Below are positions 8,801-16,821 of a DNA stretch of 64,000 nt, in pieces. The position numbers were made by a program, and so were the translations under genes. Origin of the DNA: JABMQB01 sp964575025 (GTDB taxonomy: Bacteria > Bacteroidota > Bacteroidia > Bacteroidales > Prolixibacteraceae); contig CAZNPV010000012.1 in assembly GCA_964575025.1 (NCBI GenBank), positions 1-64,000 of the forward strand. Reading direction: 5' to 3'. The notes below the pieces were generated by a model that saw only the letters and a program-made list of their open reading frames with translations, was not told the DNA's origin and searched no databases. Numbering within the stretch: position 1 is the stretch's first letter; each line of letters starts with the position of its first letter.

Positions 8801-10348
8801 CATTATTGAATCAAATTCGATAGAAGGAGATGAGGGCACAATGGCGAGTTCTCTTTTATCGTTTCGAATTGTTTCAAGATGGTAGGCTTTATTCATATCC
8901 CCTGCGTCGGGTTGAATTGTTTTTTTGCTGTAATAAATATCGTAATCATAATTGGGGTAATGATTGATGCGGCCTTTTGAAAGCCAGTGAATGCCCCCGG
9001 TCTGGTCTATTTGCAGAACAGAATTCCTTACATCGGCATCCAATACAGGGAATAAGAAAGTTGTATTGAAAAATGATTCTCCTCCATTGATTGATTTTCT
9101 TGAACACATAGCACCTGAGCCAAAATAAACGGTTTTCCCGCTTTCATCGGAAGGATCAAGAACCAGTTGCGGCCACCAGGTGGTTTTTATATAATGGGTA
9201 TTTTCCGTCATCAGATCCTGGGGCTCTGACAGGGTAGCTCCGGAATCATCCGACCTTACCAGGTACACTTTCCCCCCGTCTGAAAGGTATTCCATGTACA
9301 CATGCCCGTTTTTTGCCACCAGGCTTTCCTGCCCGCCCTGGATATTGCTGATGTGCCCGTTGTTGATATCCACAGCCTCTTCAAACGTTTGCCCATTGTC
9401 AGTCGACCGGGTATACAACATGGTCCAGACGGCATTTTCGTTGTATCCTATAAAAATCAGATGGATATTATTTCCATCTTGGGCCAATTTAGGTACATAC
9501 CGTGCATCGTGGTGACAACGGCAGCGTTCACGTACTGTCCCGTTTTCTTCTTCATAGGTCAGGCTGACTTTATTGGTTGTAAAACTGGCGCCGTTATCGT
9601 TGGAAACAGATACATAAACCCGTCCTGTATTTAAACCATAATAGTAGTAGATATATTCGTGGACTACAATCATCTGATTATCTTCGTAAATAAAATCTGT
9701 AATACTTGAATTTTCATCGGTAATGCTGGTTTTAGTAAACGAACCTCCGTTATCCGTAGAGGAAAGGCAGTACATGCCTTCAAATGCATTGTTGTAGTTT
9801 GCATCGCGGTAAACAAGTGCTACGTTATTTCCCGATGCTCTGATAAAACAGCCTGACAAGGCACTGAAGCCACCACCGGAATTAGCCAGTTCCGTTACCG
9901 TTCCAAAATTTGCTCCGCCATCAGATGATTTTATAAAATAAATAAATCCGGTCCCGTTGTTGTAATAATCGTAATCGGTAATGCCGATATATACGTTATT
10001 GCCGCTAACCGCCAACCGTTGTGCAGTAACATCGGTTGCTTTTCCTCCATCCTTATATTGGTATAGTTGTTTGGGTGCTTCCCATGTTTCCCCCAGGTCA
10101 GTCGAACGGCAGTAAAACAAATACCCTTCACTATTCCCCACCCGGCTTGTCCAGACAACATGGATCGTATTCCCTTCAATAATCATTTCCGGGACAAAAT
10201 CTTCATACTCCGCAGACAGCAATCCCTGCGAAAGATTGACCAGGTAATTGGTGATGGGAGGATTCGAAGCATAAACCGATAGATTAAACAGGGTGTTCAG
10301 GAATAGAAAAGAGACAAGCACATAGCCTGCATACGTTGTTGTTCTCAT
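5810..10348 (-). CDS. Very large secreted T9SS cargo protein with sialidase-like repeats, LamG, PKD and C-terminal sorting domain
   Basis: About 1512 residues from the preferred ATG at 10348 (MRTTTYAGYV...), which places a signal peptide at the N-terminus; an upstream in-frame ATG at 10381 would add 11 charged residues. The first ~450 residues contain repeated Asp-box-like units (STDNGGSF, SNDNGASF, STDNGQTF, SSDGGANF, SDDSGATL), typical of BNR/sialidase propellers. Then come a LamG/concanavalin-like domain (around residue 500-700), a PKD domain (WLWDFGDDNTSE), a glycine-rich hydrophobic stretch, a domain of the FDPNE...VFDANEPI type (DUF7619-like), a fibronectin III-like domain, and a type A T9SS sorting domain (VFPNPADDIIRISL...). 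The parts suggest an exported, cell-surface or released adhesin or glycan-binding protein. No catalytic residues could be assigned with confidence. Confidence 0.85.
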   Translation of the reverse strand: MRTTTYAGYVLVSFLFLNTLFNLSVYASNPPITNYLVNLSQGLLSAEYEDFVPEMIIEGNTIHVVWTSRVGNSEGYLFYCRSTDLGETWEAPKQLYQYKDGGKATDVTAQRLAVSGNNVYIGITDYDYYNNGTGFIYFIKSSDGGANFGTVTELANSGGGFSALSGCFIRASGNNVALVYRDANYNNAFEGMYCLSSTDNGGSFTKTSITDENSSITDFIYEDNQMIVVHEYIYYYYGLNTGRVYVSVSNDNGASFTTNKVSLTYEEENGTVRERCRCHHDARYVPKLAQDGNNIHLIFIGYNENAVWTMLYTRSTDNGQTFEEAVDINNGHISNIQGGQESLVAKNGHVYMEYLSDGGKVYLVRSDDSGATLSEPQDLMTENTHYIKTTWWPQLVLDPSDESGKTVYFGSGAMCSRKSINGGESFFNTTFLFPVLDADVRNSVLQIDQTGGIHWLSKGRINHYPNYDYDIYYSKKTIQPDAGDMNKAYHLETIRNDKRELAIVPSSPSIEFDSIMTGEAWIKMKPGSGLTQNIFAKVNGYDGPVYQSPGYQLMFDDYYGKRRLTCGVQTDKGEFINWSVTNVLDTLWHHVAFTYDANAGLNNLKLYIDGLLIVEQTVTGAIIPGDGMLMIGSRGASNADANYLLDDIRLWNRALTQEELIKNQTKTFTGQEDSLKLWLNFDDTFKDISGNGNDAIPLYLGDMVTSDFNPPVTNFETYQVANEISFNNKTTNATSWLWDFGDDNTSEQGNPKYTYSVAGEYDISLTSKNSTAVTSAVKHATIVGLDRVEPTRAGNLGYATISVFGGGLSTENTSLILRKEGEADIIGEELTSPGEGALAAHFDLYGKPLGDWDMIVSKNSVEMSLPGAFKMVQGEEAKPWINVSGRGLILFNMWQTYTVNFGNNGNTDAYAVPLWLAFTNYPELEVEFIDFDIVVPEVASDMGIASEIENLDLFFETDEVLGQEMDARVYPLIIPVIPANSSYSIHIRIKSPDSFDIMAWMNPPWVEYMVEGTGEKSVQLTKSELKLKVAECVTGVLAEGIVDIGTSAIPGVGCAWSVGKQVYKTYQTPPWDEKFSFWGTLWNTAVTVVDCGVNLSGVGGVVKGVGVFLANMGGYAQSIADCKNIGKDLSTQNKSVGAVSSFDPNEMIGPSGFGGQNFIVKNNQVPYTILFENKSEATAPAHVVTITDTLDLSVFNLSGFGFGAFGWGDTIFNPVGNSLKEFSMDIDMRPGINLITRVSGKVDTTSGVATWEFISLNPETMNLEEDPFTGFLPPNVTSPEGEGFVSFTVGLKSDLGTNDEIKNKAKIVFDANEPIFTNEYLNTLDLEAPESQVFSLEGNTGNRFTVSWTGSDNGSGIRDYSVYVMENDTNLYEWQSRTPETSAFFEGEVGSTYKFYSIATDNVNHVEAEPGQYDTQTTVLVDAKGFELIKEELTVFPNPADDIIRISLNNAPCGMYAVEMVGANGSLYHSQLYDDFEMQEGIAIDVEKYDPGPYVLRVIYGNKTVSRKLMIQ

Positions 10349-10697
10349 GCGTTTCAGTTTAAACGTTAATTCAATAATCAACTCGTAGAGAATTTATTTT
10401 CAATGATTTCTCATTGAAAGCAATCTTGAAAAGATCTGAAGTAAATATACGTATTGCATAGCAATAATTTTATAGTTATACAACACATTTCCCATCCGTT
10501 CAATGAGCTTACAGGACTCGGCACCCGGAGTTTGAATCCGGGCCGGATGATTTACCGGCAACCAGACTTCCGGGAGGGAAGTCTACCCTGCAGGAAGTAC
10601 CATTCGAGGTTTATTGCATACAGTTTTGTATGCTTTCCAATCGATTAATGCTATCTTTACAGAGAGTTGGATAAAGACTCCCCCAAAGATAAAAACC
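10349..10697. other. Intergenic region with three consecutive inverted repeats
   Basis: The spacer separates the large T9SS cargo gene (minus) from the yraN gene (plus). Three inverted repeats follow one another: CCCGGA/TCCGGG (10524-10542, 7-base loop), CCGG/CCGG (10543-10558) and AGACTTCC/GGAAGTCT (10564-10584, 5-base loop). None is followed by a T tract, so they are not simple terminators. A near-consensus -7 box (TATATTTA, minus strand, about 10443-10450) may serve the large gene, and TATCTTTA near 10651 may serve yraN. Confidence 0.45.
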
Positions 10698-11060
10698 ATG
10701 ACTCCACAAAAAGAGATTGGTAAAAAAGGAGAAGACCTGGCAGCCATATACCTCAAAGGCCTTGGGTATTCCATCAAGGCCAGAAACTGGCGTTGCGGAC
10801 ACAAGGAACTGGACATTGTAGCATTGGATGGCAATGAGCTGGTCATTGTAGAGGTAAAAGCCCGTACCAGCGATCAGTATGAACACCCGTCCGAAGCCGT
10901 TACAAACCAAAAAATACGGCATATCGTAAACGCGGCCGAAGCCTATATCCAACTCCATGATATAGACCTGGATACGCGATTTGATGTGATTACTGTGATC
11001 TTTTACGGAGAAGAGTACGAACTCGAACATTTTAAAGAAGCATTTTTTCCACTCCCGTAA
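10698..11060 (+). CDS. YraN/UPF0102 family endonuclease-like protein
   Basis: A 120-residue protein of the UPF0102 family, with the Holliday-junction-resolvase-like (PD-(D/E)xK) fold. Visible family marks are GKKGEDLAAIYLKGLGY at the N-terminus, RNWRCGHKELDIVALDG (motif ELDIV with the metal-binding Asp), and VEVKAR (the E-x-K motif) around residues 50-57. The frame is open further upstream to 10614, but the ATG at 10698 gives the usual N-terminus and normal family length. The biological role of the family is not settled; a nuclease role in DNA repair or uptake is inferred from the fold. It lies upstream of, and in the same direction as, the YjbR and C1 peptidase genes. Confidence 0.88.
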   Translation: MTPQKEIGKKGEDLAAIYLKGLGYSIKARNWRCGHKELDIVALDGNELVIVEVKARTSDQYEHPSEAVTNQKIRHIVNAAEAYIQLHDIDLDTRFDVITVIFYGEEYELEHFKEAFFPLP

Positions 11061-11109
11061 TTTTAAAAATCCGGCTGGATGATTTATTTTTACACAATTT
11101 CCATGCCCA

Positions 11110-11466
11110 ATGAATATTGAAAGCCTGCGTGATTTTTGCCTTTCGCTAAAAGGAGTTACCGAAGCATTTCCCTTCGATGAAACCACCCTGGTTTTTAAGG
11201 TGCTGGGAAAAATATTCTGTCTGACGGATCTGGAAGGAGACCTTGCCGTGAATATCAAGAACCAACCGGAAAAGATTATCGCCATGAAGGAGGAGTATCC
11301 GGCTGTAAAACCAGGGTACCACATGAATAAAAAATACTGGAATACGGTTCTTATAGACGGAAGCATTCCGGATACGCTTATAAAATCATGGATAACAGAA
11401 TCGTATGACAAAGTCATTCAAGGGTTACCCAAAATAAAACAACAGGAATTAAGGAAAATAATATGA
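11110..11466 (+). CDS. MmcQ/YjbR family protein
   Basis: A 118-residue protein of the MmcQ/YjbR family (double-wing DNA-binding-like fold). The motifs are CLSLKGVTEAFPFDETTLVFKVLGKIFCLTDL near the N-terminus, VNIKNQPEK in the middle, and GYHMNKKYWNTVLIDG, all characteristic positions for the family. Its function is not known; despite the fold, DNA binding has not been generally shown. Its TGA stop overlaps the ATG of the following C1 peptidase gene (ATGA, 11463-11466), which indicates translational coupling, although no functional link between the two is obvious. Confidence 0.88.
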   Translation: MNIESLRDFCLSLKGVTEAFPFDETTLVFKVLGKIFCLTDLEGDLAVNIKNQPEKIIAMKEEYPAVKPGYHMNKKYWNTVLIDGSIPDTLIKSWITESYDKVIQGLPKIKQQELRKII

Positions 11467-12563
11467 TCTATAAACTAACCTGTTTAGTTTTAAGCGGATT
11501 ACTGTTTGCAGGGATTTCCGGATTTTCAGCCGACACAGGAGAAAAAGAATTTACGGATGTGATCAAACTTCCGGTGACTCCGGTAAAAAGCCAGGGAAGT
11601 ACCGGCACCTGCTGGAGTTTTGCCACCATCAGTTTCCTGGAGGCTGAACTGTTGCGAACCGGCAAAGGCCTGTTCGACCTGTCGGAGATGTTTTTTGTGC
11701 ATCACGCATACAAAAACAAAGCAATCAGGTATTTTCTTTACCATGGCAACAACAATTTCAGCCAGGGGGGACAGGCTCACGATGTGCTGGATATTGTCAG
11801 GGAACATGGAGTGGCCCCCGAACAGGCCTTCCCCGGGAAAAAAATGAACGGGACTTTTCAGCACCATGAATTGATCAGTGACCTGAAGGAGGCGGTTGAA
11901 AAATCAAATCAACGGGAAAAAAGATTCGACGCCTCGGAAACAAAAAACCTGAAGCCGGTTTTAGAAAAACATCTCGGAACATTACCGGATCAGTTTACAG
12001 CCAACGGAAAGGTATACACCCCAGAGTCTTTTTGCGAATTCCTCGGCATCGATCCCGGTGACTACGTTGAACTGACTTCCTACACACACCACCCTTTTTA
12101 TACGGCGTTCGTCCTCGAACTACCGGACAACTGGTCGCACAGCCTGTACTACAATGTGCCCATTGACGAACTGATGCAGATCACCATCCACTCCCTGGAA
12201 AAGGGCTATTCCGTATGCTGGGACGGCGACACCAGCGAACGGACCTTTCGGCACAAAAAGGGCTATGCCGATTTGCCCGGAAACAAAACCGGAAAAGTGA
12301 GCCAGCAACTCAGGCAGGAAACTTTTTACAAACGGGAAACCACCGACGACCACATGATGCACATCGTGGGACTGGCAACAAATGAGAAGGGAAGACTATT
12401 CTTCAGAACCAAAAATTCATGGGGAGAGAACAGCAATGAAAACGGTGGGTTTCTGTATATGTCAGAAGATTACGTGCGGCTCAAAACCACCGCCATTTTA
12501 GTCCACCGCGATGCAATTCCGGAGAAAATTGCCCGCAAATTATTCCCTGATGACAGATTGTAA
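11463..12563 (+). CDS. Exported C1 family cysteine peptidase (bleomycin hydrolase-like)
   Basis: A 366-residue papain-fold aminopeptidase related to PepC/bleomycin hydrolase. The N-terminal signal sequence (hydrophobic stretch to about residue 20, then SADTGEKEF) implies export. The catalytic triad is visible: Cys50 in GTCWSFA, His300 in MMHIVG, and Asn318 in KNSWGE. The oxyanion Gln lies in VKSQGSTGTCW. The region between Cys and His is shortened relative to cytosolic bleomycin hydrolases (about 450 residues). The gene overlaps the preceding YjbR gene by four bases, so the two are probably co-translated. The substrate is unknown; a role in periplasmic peptide trimming is an inference. Confidence 0.9.
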   Translation: MIYKLTCLVLSGLLFAGISGFSADTGEKEFTDVIKLPVTPVKSQGSTGTCWSFATISFLEAELLRTGKGLFDLSEMFFVHHAYKNKAIRYFLYHGNNNFSQGGQAHDVLDIVREHGVAPEQAFPGKKMNGTFQHHELISDLKEAVEKSNQREKRFDASETKNLKPVLEKHLGTLPDQFTANGKVYTPESFCEFLGIDPGDYVELTSYTHHPFYTAFVLELPDNWSHSLYYNVPIDELMQITIHSLEKGYSVCWDGDTSERTFRHKKGYADLPGNKTGKVSQQLRQETFYKRETTDDHMMHIVGLATNEKGRLFFRTKNSWGENSNENGGFLYMSEDYVRLKTTAILVHRDAIPEKIARKLFPDDRL

Positions 12564-12830
12564 CTTTCTCAAAGCGTATACCGAACGTACAGCCCTGTAG
12601 GAAGTTGTTGGCCTGAGCAAAACAGGAGGAAATGATTGTAAGCGGGCTGGTCCTTGGAAAGGAAAAAGAGAAATAAATTAAAAGAACCAGTCCGTATGGA
12701 CCCTATCATCAATCCCGATAACAAAAAAATAAGAATTATACAAGCAACCTTTTCCGTGCTGAATGCATCATCTGTAAGCATGTAATCACAATCGAATACC
12801 GATAGTATATACTTTTAAAACAAAATGTTG
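12564..12830. other. Intergenic region, no gene recognised
   Basis: Spacer after the C1 peptidase gene. A 70-codon open frame on the minus strand (12569-12781) has no recognisable features and overlaps no promoter, so it is not called. An imperfect inverted repeat (CTGGT near 12639, ACCAG near 12687) is present but weak. Confidence 0.4.
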
Positions 12831-12838
12831 TAACTTTG
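12831..12838 (+). promoter_or_regulatory. -7 promoter box of the DUF3160 gene
   Basis: TAACTTTG is an exact TAnnTTTG match. Transcription would start near 12845. That leaves only about 8 bases before the ATG at 12853 but about 29 before the ATG at 12874, and so favours the later start codon. Confidence 0.5.
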
Positions 12839-12873
12839 TTTGTTTCCAGTCTATGCATCTAAAAACGAAACCC

Positions 12874-15444
12874 ATGAGCCGTCGCTTACTTACCATCGCA
12901 CTGCTGACAGTTTTCCCTGTTTTCTGCCTGCAGGCTCAAAACACGTTCAGTACGGAAGCCTATGAATCCTTCCGCTCTGTCGCTTCTGACTGGTCTTATA
13001 CCGATCTTCAGGAGAGGTATTCTGCAGCTGACATTCCCTATTACAAGGGATTTGAAATCTCTTCCGGAACAGAACCAACCGGATACCTCGATTCGGTTAT
13101 TTTAAAACTGAACCTTACCGAAGGCGAGTTGCACCTTCTGGAACAAAACCGTTTTTTTGTCACCGAAAGGCTCTCTTACAACAGTTTCGGCCACGCCTTC
13201 CATACGGTTTACGCTCACGATCTGCCGGTTTTTATTTCAACTGATGCCATTCTCCATGCTCTTCACCGCTCCTACGACCAAATCCTGAGAACGCTGGAAC
13301 AGGAGGTGATGTGTGTGAACCTGGAGGTTTTCCTCGAATCCTTATACCACGATTTTACCAACCTGGAAGATCGTTACGACGATACAGATGAACTCGCACA
13401 GCCTCTGCAGGATGCAGGGCTGTATATCACCATGGCTTATTCCTTAATCAAAGGAGAACTGCAGCCGGGATTGGCAGGATGCCAGGACAAATTACAGGAA
13501 GTATGGGAAGCAGTAAACAATGAAATGATGACTGAGATGTCCTTATTTGCCGGGCATTCCCGGAAGCTTGATTTCAGCCAGTTCACGGTCAGGGGCCATT
13601 ATGTGTATACCCAGGAAGATATCTGGCAGGGATATCCATCCCTGGAGCCCTATTTCAGAACCATGATGTGGCTGGGACGAATTGATTTCTTCCTGACCCC
13701 TCCTCCGTTAAATCCGTGGGAGGAACCATGGAGTGAAGAGGATATCCTTCGCATGAATCTCACAGCCTTTATGATAAACGAACTTTCCCTGGAATCCGGA
13801 GAGCTGGATAAATTCCTTCAAAATGAACAAATCATCAATTACCTCGTTGGCGAAAGCGACAATATCCTGCCTTCAGAATACCAGGGAGTGCTGAATTCCC
13901 TTTCCCTTCATTCAGCCGCGCAGCTGCTGGATGAATCAATCTACGATAGCTATCGATCGGCCCTTTCGGGGAATCCTGAATACAAGCAAAAGATACTGAG
14001 TACATTCTTTTTAATGGACCCTTTTTCTGATACACCCGACGAGATACCCATTTCATACCGTTTGTCCGGGCAACGTTTTATCATCGATTCGTATATCCTG
14101 GGAAATGTGGTGTACGACCGGATTGTATATAAGGGGGAGAAAGTGTGGCGTCCGATGCCGCATCCGTTTGATGCCCTTTTTGCGTTGGGGAACAACGATG
14201 TTTTGCCTTTGCTTGAAAAAGAATTCCAGGCCTGTCCCTATGCAGGCCAGCTGGCCAACCTGCGGTACCTGATTGATTCAAAAGATGATTCGTTCTGGGA
14301 AGGAAGCCTCTATAATGTCTGGTTGCAATCCATCCGGGAACTGAATCCTTCCCGGTATGTGGATGGAATGCCCCTGTTTATGAAAAGTGCCGCCTGGCAC
14401 CAGGAAAAAATGAACACCCAGCTGGCAGGCTGGGCCCAGCTGAGACACGACAATCTCTTGTATGCCAAACAATCCTATACAGGCGGAACAGCCTGTTCCT
14501 TTCCGTATTCCTACGTGGAACCCTTCGCCGGGTTTTTCGGAAGCGTTAAGAGATTTGCCCTGCAGGCGGAAGATTTTTTCAGGCAGCTCCCCCTTTCCGG
14601 AACCCGCCTGACCCATGTCGTTTCTTTTTTTGAACAATTTGCTGATGTTACCGGCAAACTGGAAGCATTGGCCCGGAAAGAAATAACCGGAGAACCGTTT
14701 TCATCCGAAGAAGCCAGGTGGTTGCAAACCATGTTATTCCGGGATGGGGAAAGCGGAAAACCTCCTTTTACAGGATGGTATTCCGATCTGTTCTTCAATA
14801 TATGGCACGCTTCGGAAGATGATTTTACGGTAGTGGATATTCATACCCAGCCTACCGATCAACCCGGGAATGTGGTAGGAAAGGTATTGCATGCCGGTAC
14901 CGGGAAGATCAACCTGGGCGTATTTCTTGCGGAAAATCCCGAAGATCAGAAATCCATGGCTTTTGTGGGACCGGTATTATCGTATTATCAGACAATCACC
15001 CGCGATTTTAAACGGTTAACGGACCAGGAATGGACCGACATGGTCTGGAACAAAACTTTACCGGAAAGACCTGAATGGACCCATATTTACCTTGCCAGCG
15101 AAACCGGCGAGACCAAAAAAGCCGGCCCGGAGCTTTCCTCCGTTGTATATACTGCAACCGAAGACTATACCATGCATCAGGATGAACCTGCCGAACTGTC
15201 CGTATATCCCAATCCCTTTACCGAACAGGTTACAATCCGTATCCGGTTAACGGCATCCCGTAAAATAGCCTTCCGGCTGCTCGACGCAACGGGTGCCGTC
15301 CTTTATTCGGTTCCCCGGAAGGAATACCTGCCAGGGCTGAATCAGATTAAAATGGATGGCAGGAATCTTACTCCGGGAATGTATTTTATAACAGCAGAAA
15401 TGGACAAAGGTCAGGGCCATGCCTTAAAGATTATAAAAAAATAG
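12874..15444 (+). CDS. Secreted DUF3160 protein with T9SS sorting domain
   Basis: About 856 residues from the ATG at 12874 (MSRRLLTIALL...), which begins directly with a signal peptide cut after a Gln-Ala-Gln region. The ATG at 12853 is in frame but too close to the predicted transcription start. The bulk of the protein is DUF3160, recognised by blocks such as FISTDAILHALHRSYDQIL, the tryptophan-rich core and KVLHAGTGKINLGVFLAE near residue 680. The last ~80 residues form a type A T9SS sorting domain (VYPNPFTEQVTIRI ... GLNQIKMDGRNLTPGMYFI), so the protein should cross the outer membrane through the T9SS and be cleaved and attached or released. DUF3160 has no established activity. The gene ends at a hairpin used by the opposite gene. 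Confidence 0.88.
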   Translation: MSRRLLTIALLTVFPVFCLQAQNTFSTEAYESFRSVASDWSYTDLQERYSAADIPYYKGFEISSGTEPTGYLDSVILKLNLTEGELHLLEQNRFFVTERLSYNSFGHAFHTVYAHDLPVFISTDAILHALHRSYDQILRTLEQEVMCVNLEVFLESLYHDFTNLEDRYDDTDELAQPLQDAGLYITMAYSLIKGELQPGLAGCQDKLQEVWEAVNNEMMTEMSLFAGHSRKLDFSQFTVRGHYVYTQEDIWQGYPSLEPYFRTMMWLGRIDFFLTPPPLNPWEEPWSEEDILRMNLTAFMINELSLESGELDKFLQNEQIINYLVGESDNILPSEYQGVLNSLSLHSAAQLLDESIYDSYRSALSGNPEYKQKILSTFFLMDPFSDTPDEIPISYRLSGQRFIIDSYILGNVVYDRIVYKGEKVWRPMPHPFDALFALGNNDVLPLLEKEFQACPYAGQLANLRYLIDSKDDSFWEGSLYNVWLQSIRELNPSRYVDGMPLFMKSAAWHQEKMNTQLAGWAQLRHDNLLYAKQSYTGGTACSFPYSYVEPFAGFFGSVKRFALQAEDFFRQLPLSGTRLTHVVSFFEQFADVTGKLEALARKEITGEPFSSEEARWLQTMLFRDGESGKPPFTGWYSDLFFNIWHASEDDFTVVDIHTQPTDQPGNVVGKVLHAGTGKINLGVFLAENPEDQKSMAFVGPVLSYYQTITRDFKRLTDQEWTDMVWNKTLPERPEWTHIYLASETGETKKAGPELSSVVYTATEDYTMHQDEPAELSVYPNPFTEQVTIRIRLTASRKIAFRLLDATGAVLYSVPRKEYLPGLNQIKMDGRNLTPGMYFITAEMDKGQGHALKIIKK

Positions 15445-15469
15445 GTTTCTCCTTTTGAAGAAACCTATT
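15440..15469 (-). terminator. Intrinsic terminator of the mscS-family gene
   Basis: AATAGGTTTCT (15440-15450) pairs with AGAAACCTATT (15459-15469). On the minus strand the stem is followed by a run of seven T, so it terminates the mscS transcript. It overlaps the last codons of the convergent DUF3160 gene. Confidence 0.75.
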
Positions 15470-15491
15470 CTGAACGTAGTGTCTTGCCAAT

Positions 15492-16304
15492 TTAGTTGTG
15501 TACATGTACATCCATTTGCGGAAACGGAATGTTCAGTCCTTCCTTTTCAAATGTTTTGTATACCTGTTCTATCAGGTCAAAATGAATCCCCCAGTAATCA
15601 GAAGCATTGGCCCAAACCCGGACTACCAGGTTCACCGAACTGTCGGCCAGTTCTGCAACCGCAACAAAAGGAGCCGGATCTTTCAGAATCCGTTCATCGG
15701 CATCAATCAAACCCAACAGGACTTTTTTCGCCTTATCCACATCGTCGCCGTAACCGATCCCGAAAGAAAAATCAACCCTCCGCTTTGGTTCCGTGGAATA
15801 ATTAACCGTGGACCCGGTTGCCAATCCTCCGTTGGGAATGATGATGGTTTTATTGTCCGGTGTTTTCAGGATTGTGTTAAAAATCTGAATCTCACTGACA
15901 CTACCGGAATAACCCTGGGCATCGATATAATCTCCTGCCTTGAAAGGCTTAAAAAGCAATATCATTACCCCACCGGCAAAATTCTGTAAAGTCCCCGATA
16001 AAGCCAATCCAATAGCCAGACCAACCGCACCAAGAATAGCAATGAACGAGGTCATTTGCACCCCAACCATCCCTATAACACTGATAAACAACAACAGTTT
16101 CAGGATTATGCTTACCAGACTGTTTGTAAAACCTCGCAGCGAAGGGTCCATGTTACCCTTCTCAAGCCTTTTCCTGATGCTCCTATTAATTATACCAATC
16201 AGCCATAAGCCTATAAGCAGCGTAATCAGCGCTCCAACAAGCTTCGGCCCGTAAGTCATTATAAAATCATACAACTTTTCCATTAACGGTGAAACATTTT
16301 CCAT
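15492..16304 (-). CDS. MscS family mechanosensitive channel
   Basis: A 270-residue small-conductance mechanosensitive channel that releases solutes from the cytoplasm on hypo-osmotic shock. There are three membrane segments, roughly residues 20-40, 62-83 and 88-112. The last is the glycine/alanine-rich pore helix (AILGAVGLAIGLALSGTLQNFAGGVMIL), followed by the conserved beta domain (FKPFKAGDYI, IFNTILKTPDNKTIIIPNG) and the alpha/beta C-terminal domain. The length is close to the 286-residue E. coli MscS. The gene has its own downstream terminator. An upstream terminator (16357-16389) isolates it from the acyl-carrier-like gene. Confidence 0.95.
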   Translation of the reverse strand: MENVSPLMEKLYDFIMTYGPKLVGALITLLIGLWLIGIINRSIRKRLEKGNMDPSLRGFTNSLVSIILKLLLFISVIGMVGVQMTSFIAILGAVGLAIGLALSGTLQNFAGGVMILLFKPFKAGDYIDAQGYSGSVSEIQIFNTILKTPDNKTIIIPNGGLATGSTVNYSTEPKRRVDFSFGIGYGDDVDKAKKVLLGLIDADERILKDPAPFVAVAELADSSVNLVVRVWANASDYWGIHFDLIEQVYKTFEKEGLNIPFPQMDVHVHN

Positions 16305-16356
16305 AATGATTTTTTTAATTAATTTATATAGTTCAAGTTAAAAAAGAATGCGCAAT

Positions 16357-16389
16357 AAAAAAAGGATCTCCACGGAAATCCTTTTTTTT
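16357..16389 (-). terminator. Intrinsic terminator of the acyl-carrier-like gene
   Basis: AAAAAAAGGAT (16357-16367) pairs with ATCCTTTTTTT (16378-16388). On the minus strand the stem ends in a T run. It lies five bases after the stop codon of the small gene 16395-16631. Confidence 0.75.
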
Positions 16390-16394
16390 GATAA

Positions 16395-16631
16395 TCAGGC
16401 TGAATTTTTCAGGATCTTTAACGTATCATTAATTCGCTTCATTCTGTTCAACTCCCTGTCATCCAGATGGATATTAAAAATATTTTCCAGATAGTAGGTA
16501 AAAACCAACCAGTCGGTATGATCAAATGCCAGGTCTTTACTGTACGAAGCATTTAAATCAATGTCCTGCTTCTGTACTCCTGTTTTCCTCAGAACCCGGT
16601 ATAGATTCCTCCGGATCGTTTTGTTTTCCAT
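16395..16631 (-). CDS. Acyl-carrier-protein-like small protein lacking the phosphopantetheine serine
   Basis: A 78-residue protein whose spacing and hydrophobic pattern follow an acyl carrier protein: an N-terminal helix, an acidic loop ending DLAFDHTDW, then a helix of the VFTYYLENIFNIHLDD type (compare DxxDSLDxVELVMALEEEFGI in ACP) and a C-terminal helix. At the site where ACP has the modified DSL serine, this protein has DHTDW. The Thr is the only hydroxyl residue there and is shifted by one position, so 4'-phosphopantetheine attachment is doubtful. It has its own -7 box (16682-16689) and terminator, so it is a true single-gene transcript. Its role is unknown; it may be a structural or regulatory ACP homologue. 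Confidence 0.7.
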   Translation of the reverse strand: MENKTIRRNLYRVLRKTGVQKQDIDLNASYSKDLAFDHTDWLVFTYYLENIFNIHLDDRELNRMKRINDTLKILKNSA

Positions 16632-16681
16632 TTAAACTGTTTATTTATTCCGTTTATATCGATCGTTGCATCAAATGGCTG

Positions 16682-16689
16682 CAAAAATA
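16682..16689 (-). promoter_or_regulatory. -7 promoter box of the acyl-carrier-like gene
   Basis: The minus strand reads TATTTTTG, an exact TAnnTTTG match, 51 bases upstream of the start codon at 16631. Confidence 0.5.
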
Positions 16690-16821
16690 CAAAATTTAAC
16701 AATCGAACAAACGAATTTTTTATTCAAATATAACAAAATTCTAACAAAATCCTGTGAATTTAACACTTATTAACCCCTCAGAATCATTCCTTTATAAAGT
16801 GATCTTCTCTTGATGATAGCA

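Noticed and set aside
10524..10563. Hairpin with the loop GTTTGAA followed by an ACCA, resembling a tRNA T-arm and 3' end
   Set aside because: There is no acceptor stem, D-arm or anticodon arm at the proper distances, the loop lacks the C of the TTC element, and the bases between hairpin and ACCA form a second hairpin.
10611..11417. Minus-strand open frame of 268 codons covering yraN and the YjbR gene
   Set aside because: Both plus-strand genes have clear family motifs over the same bases, so the antisense frame is a shadow.
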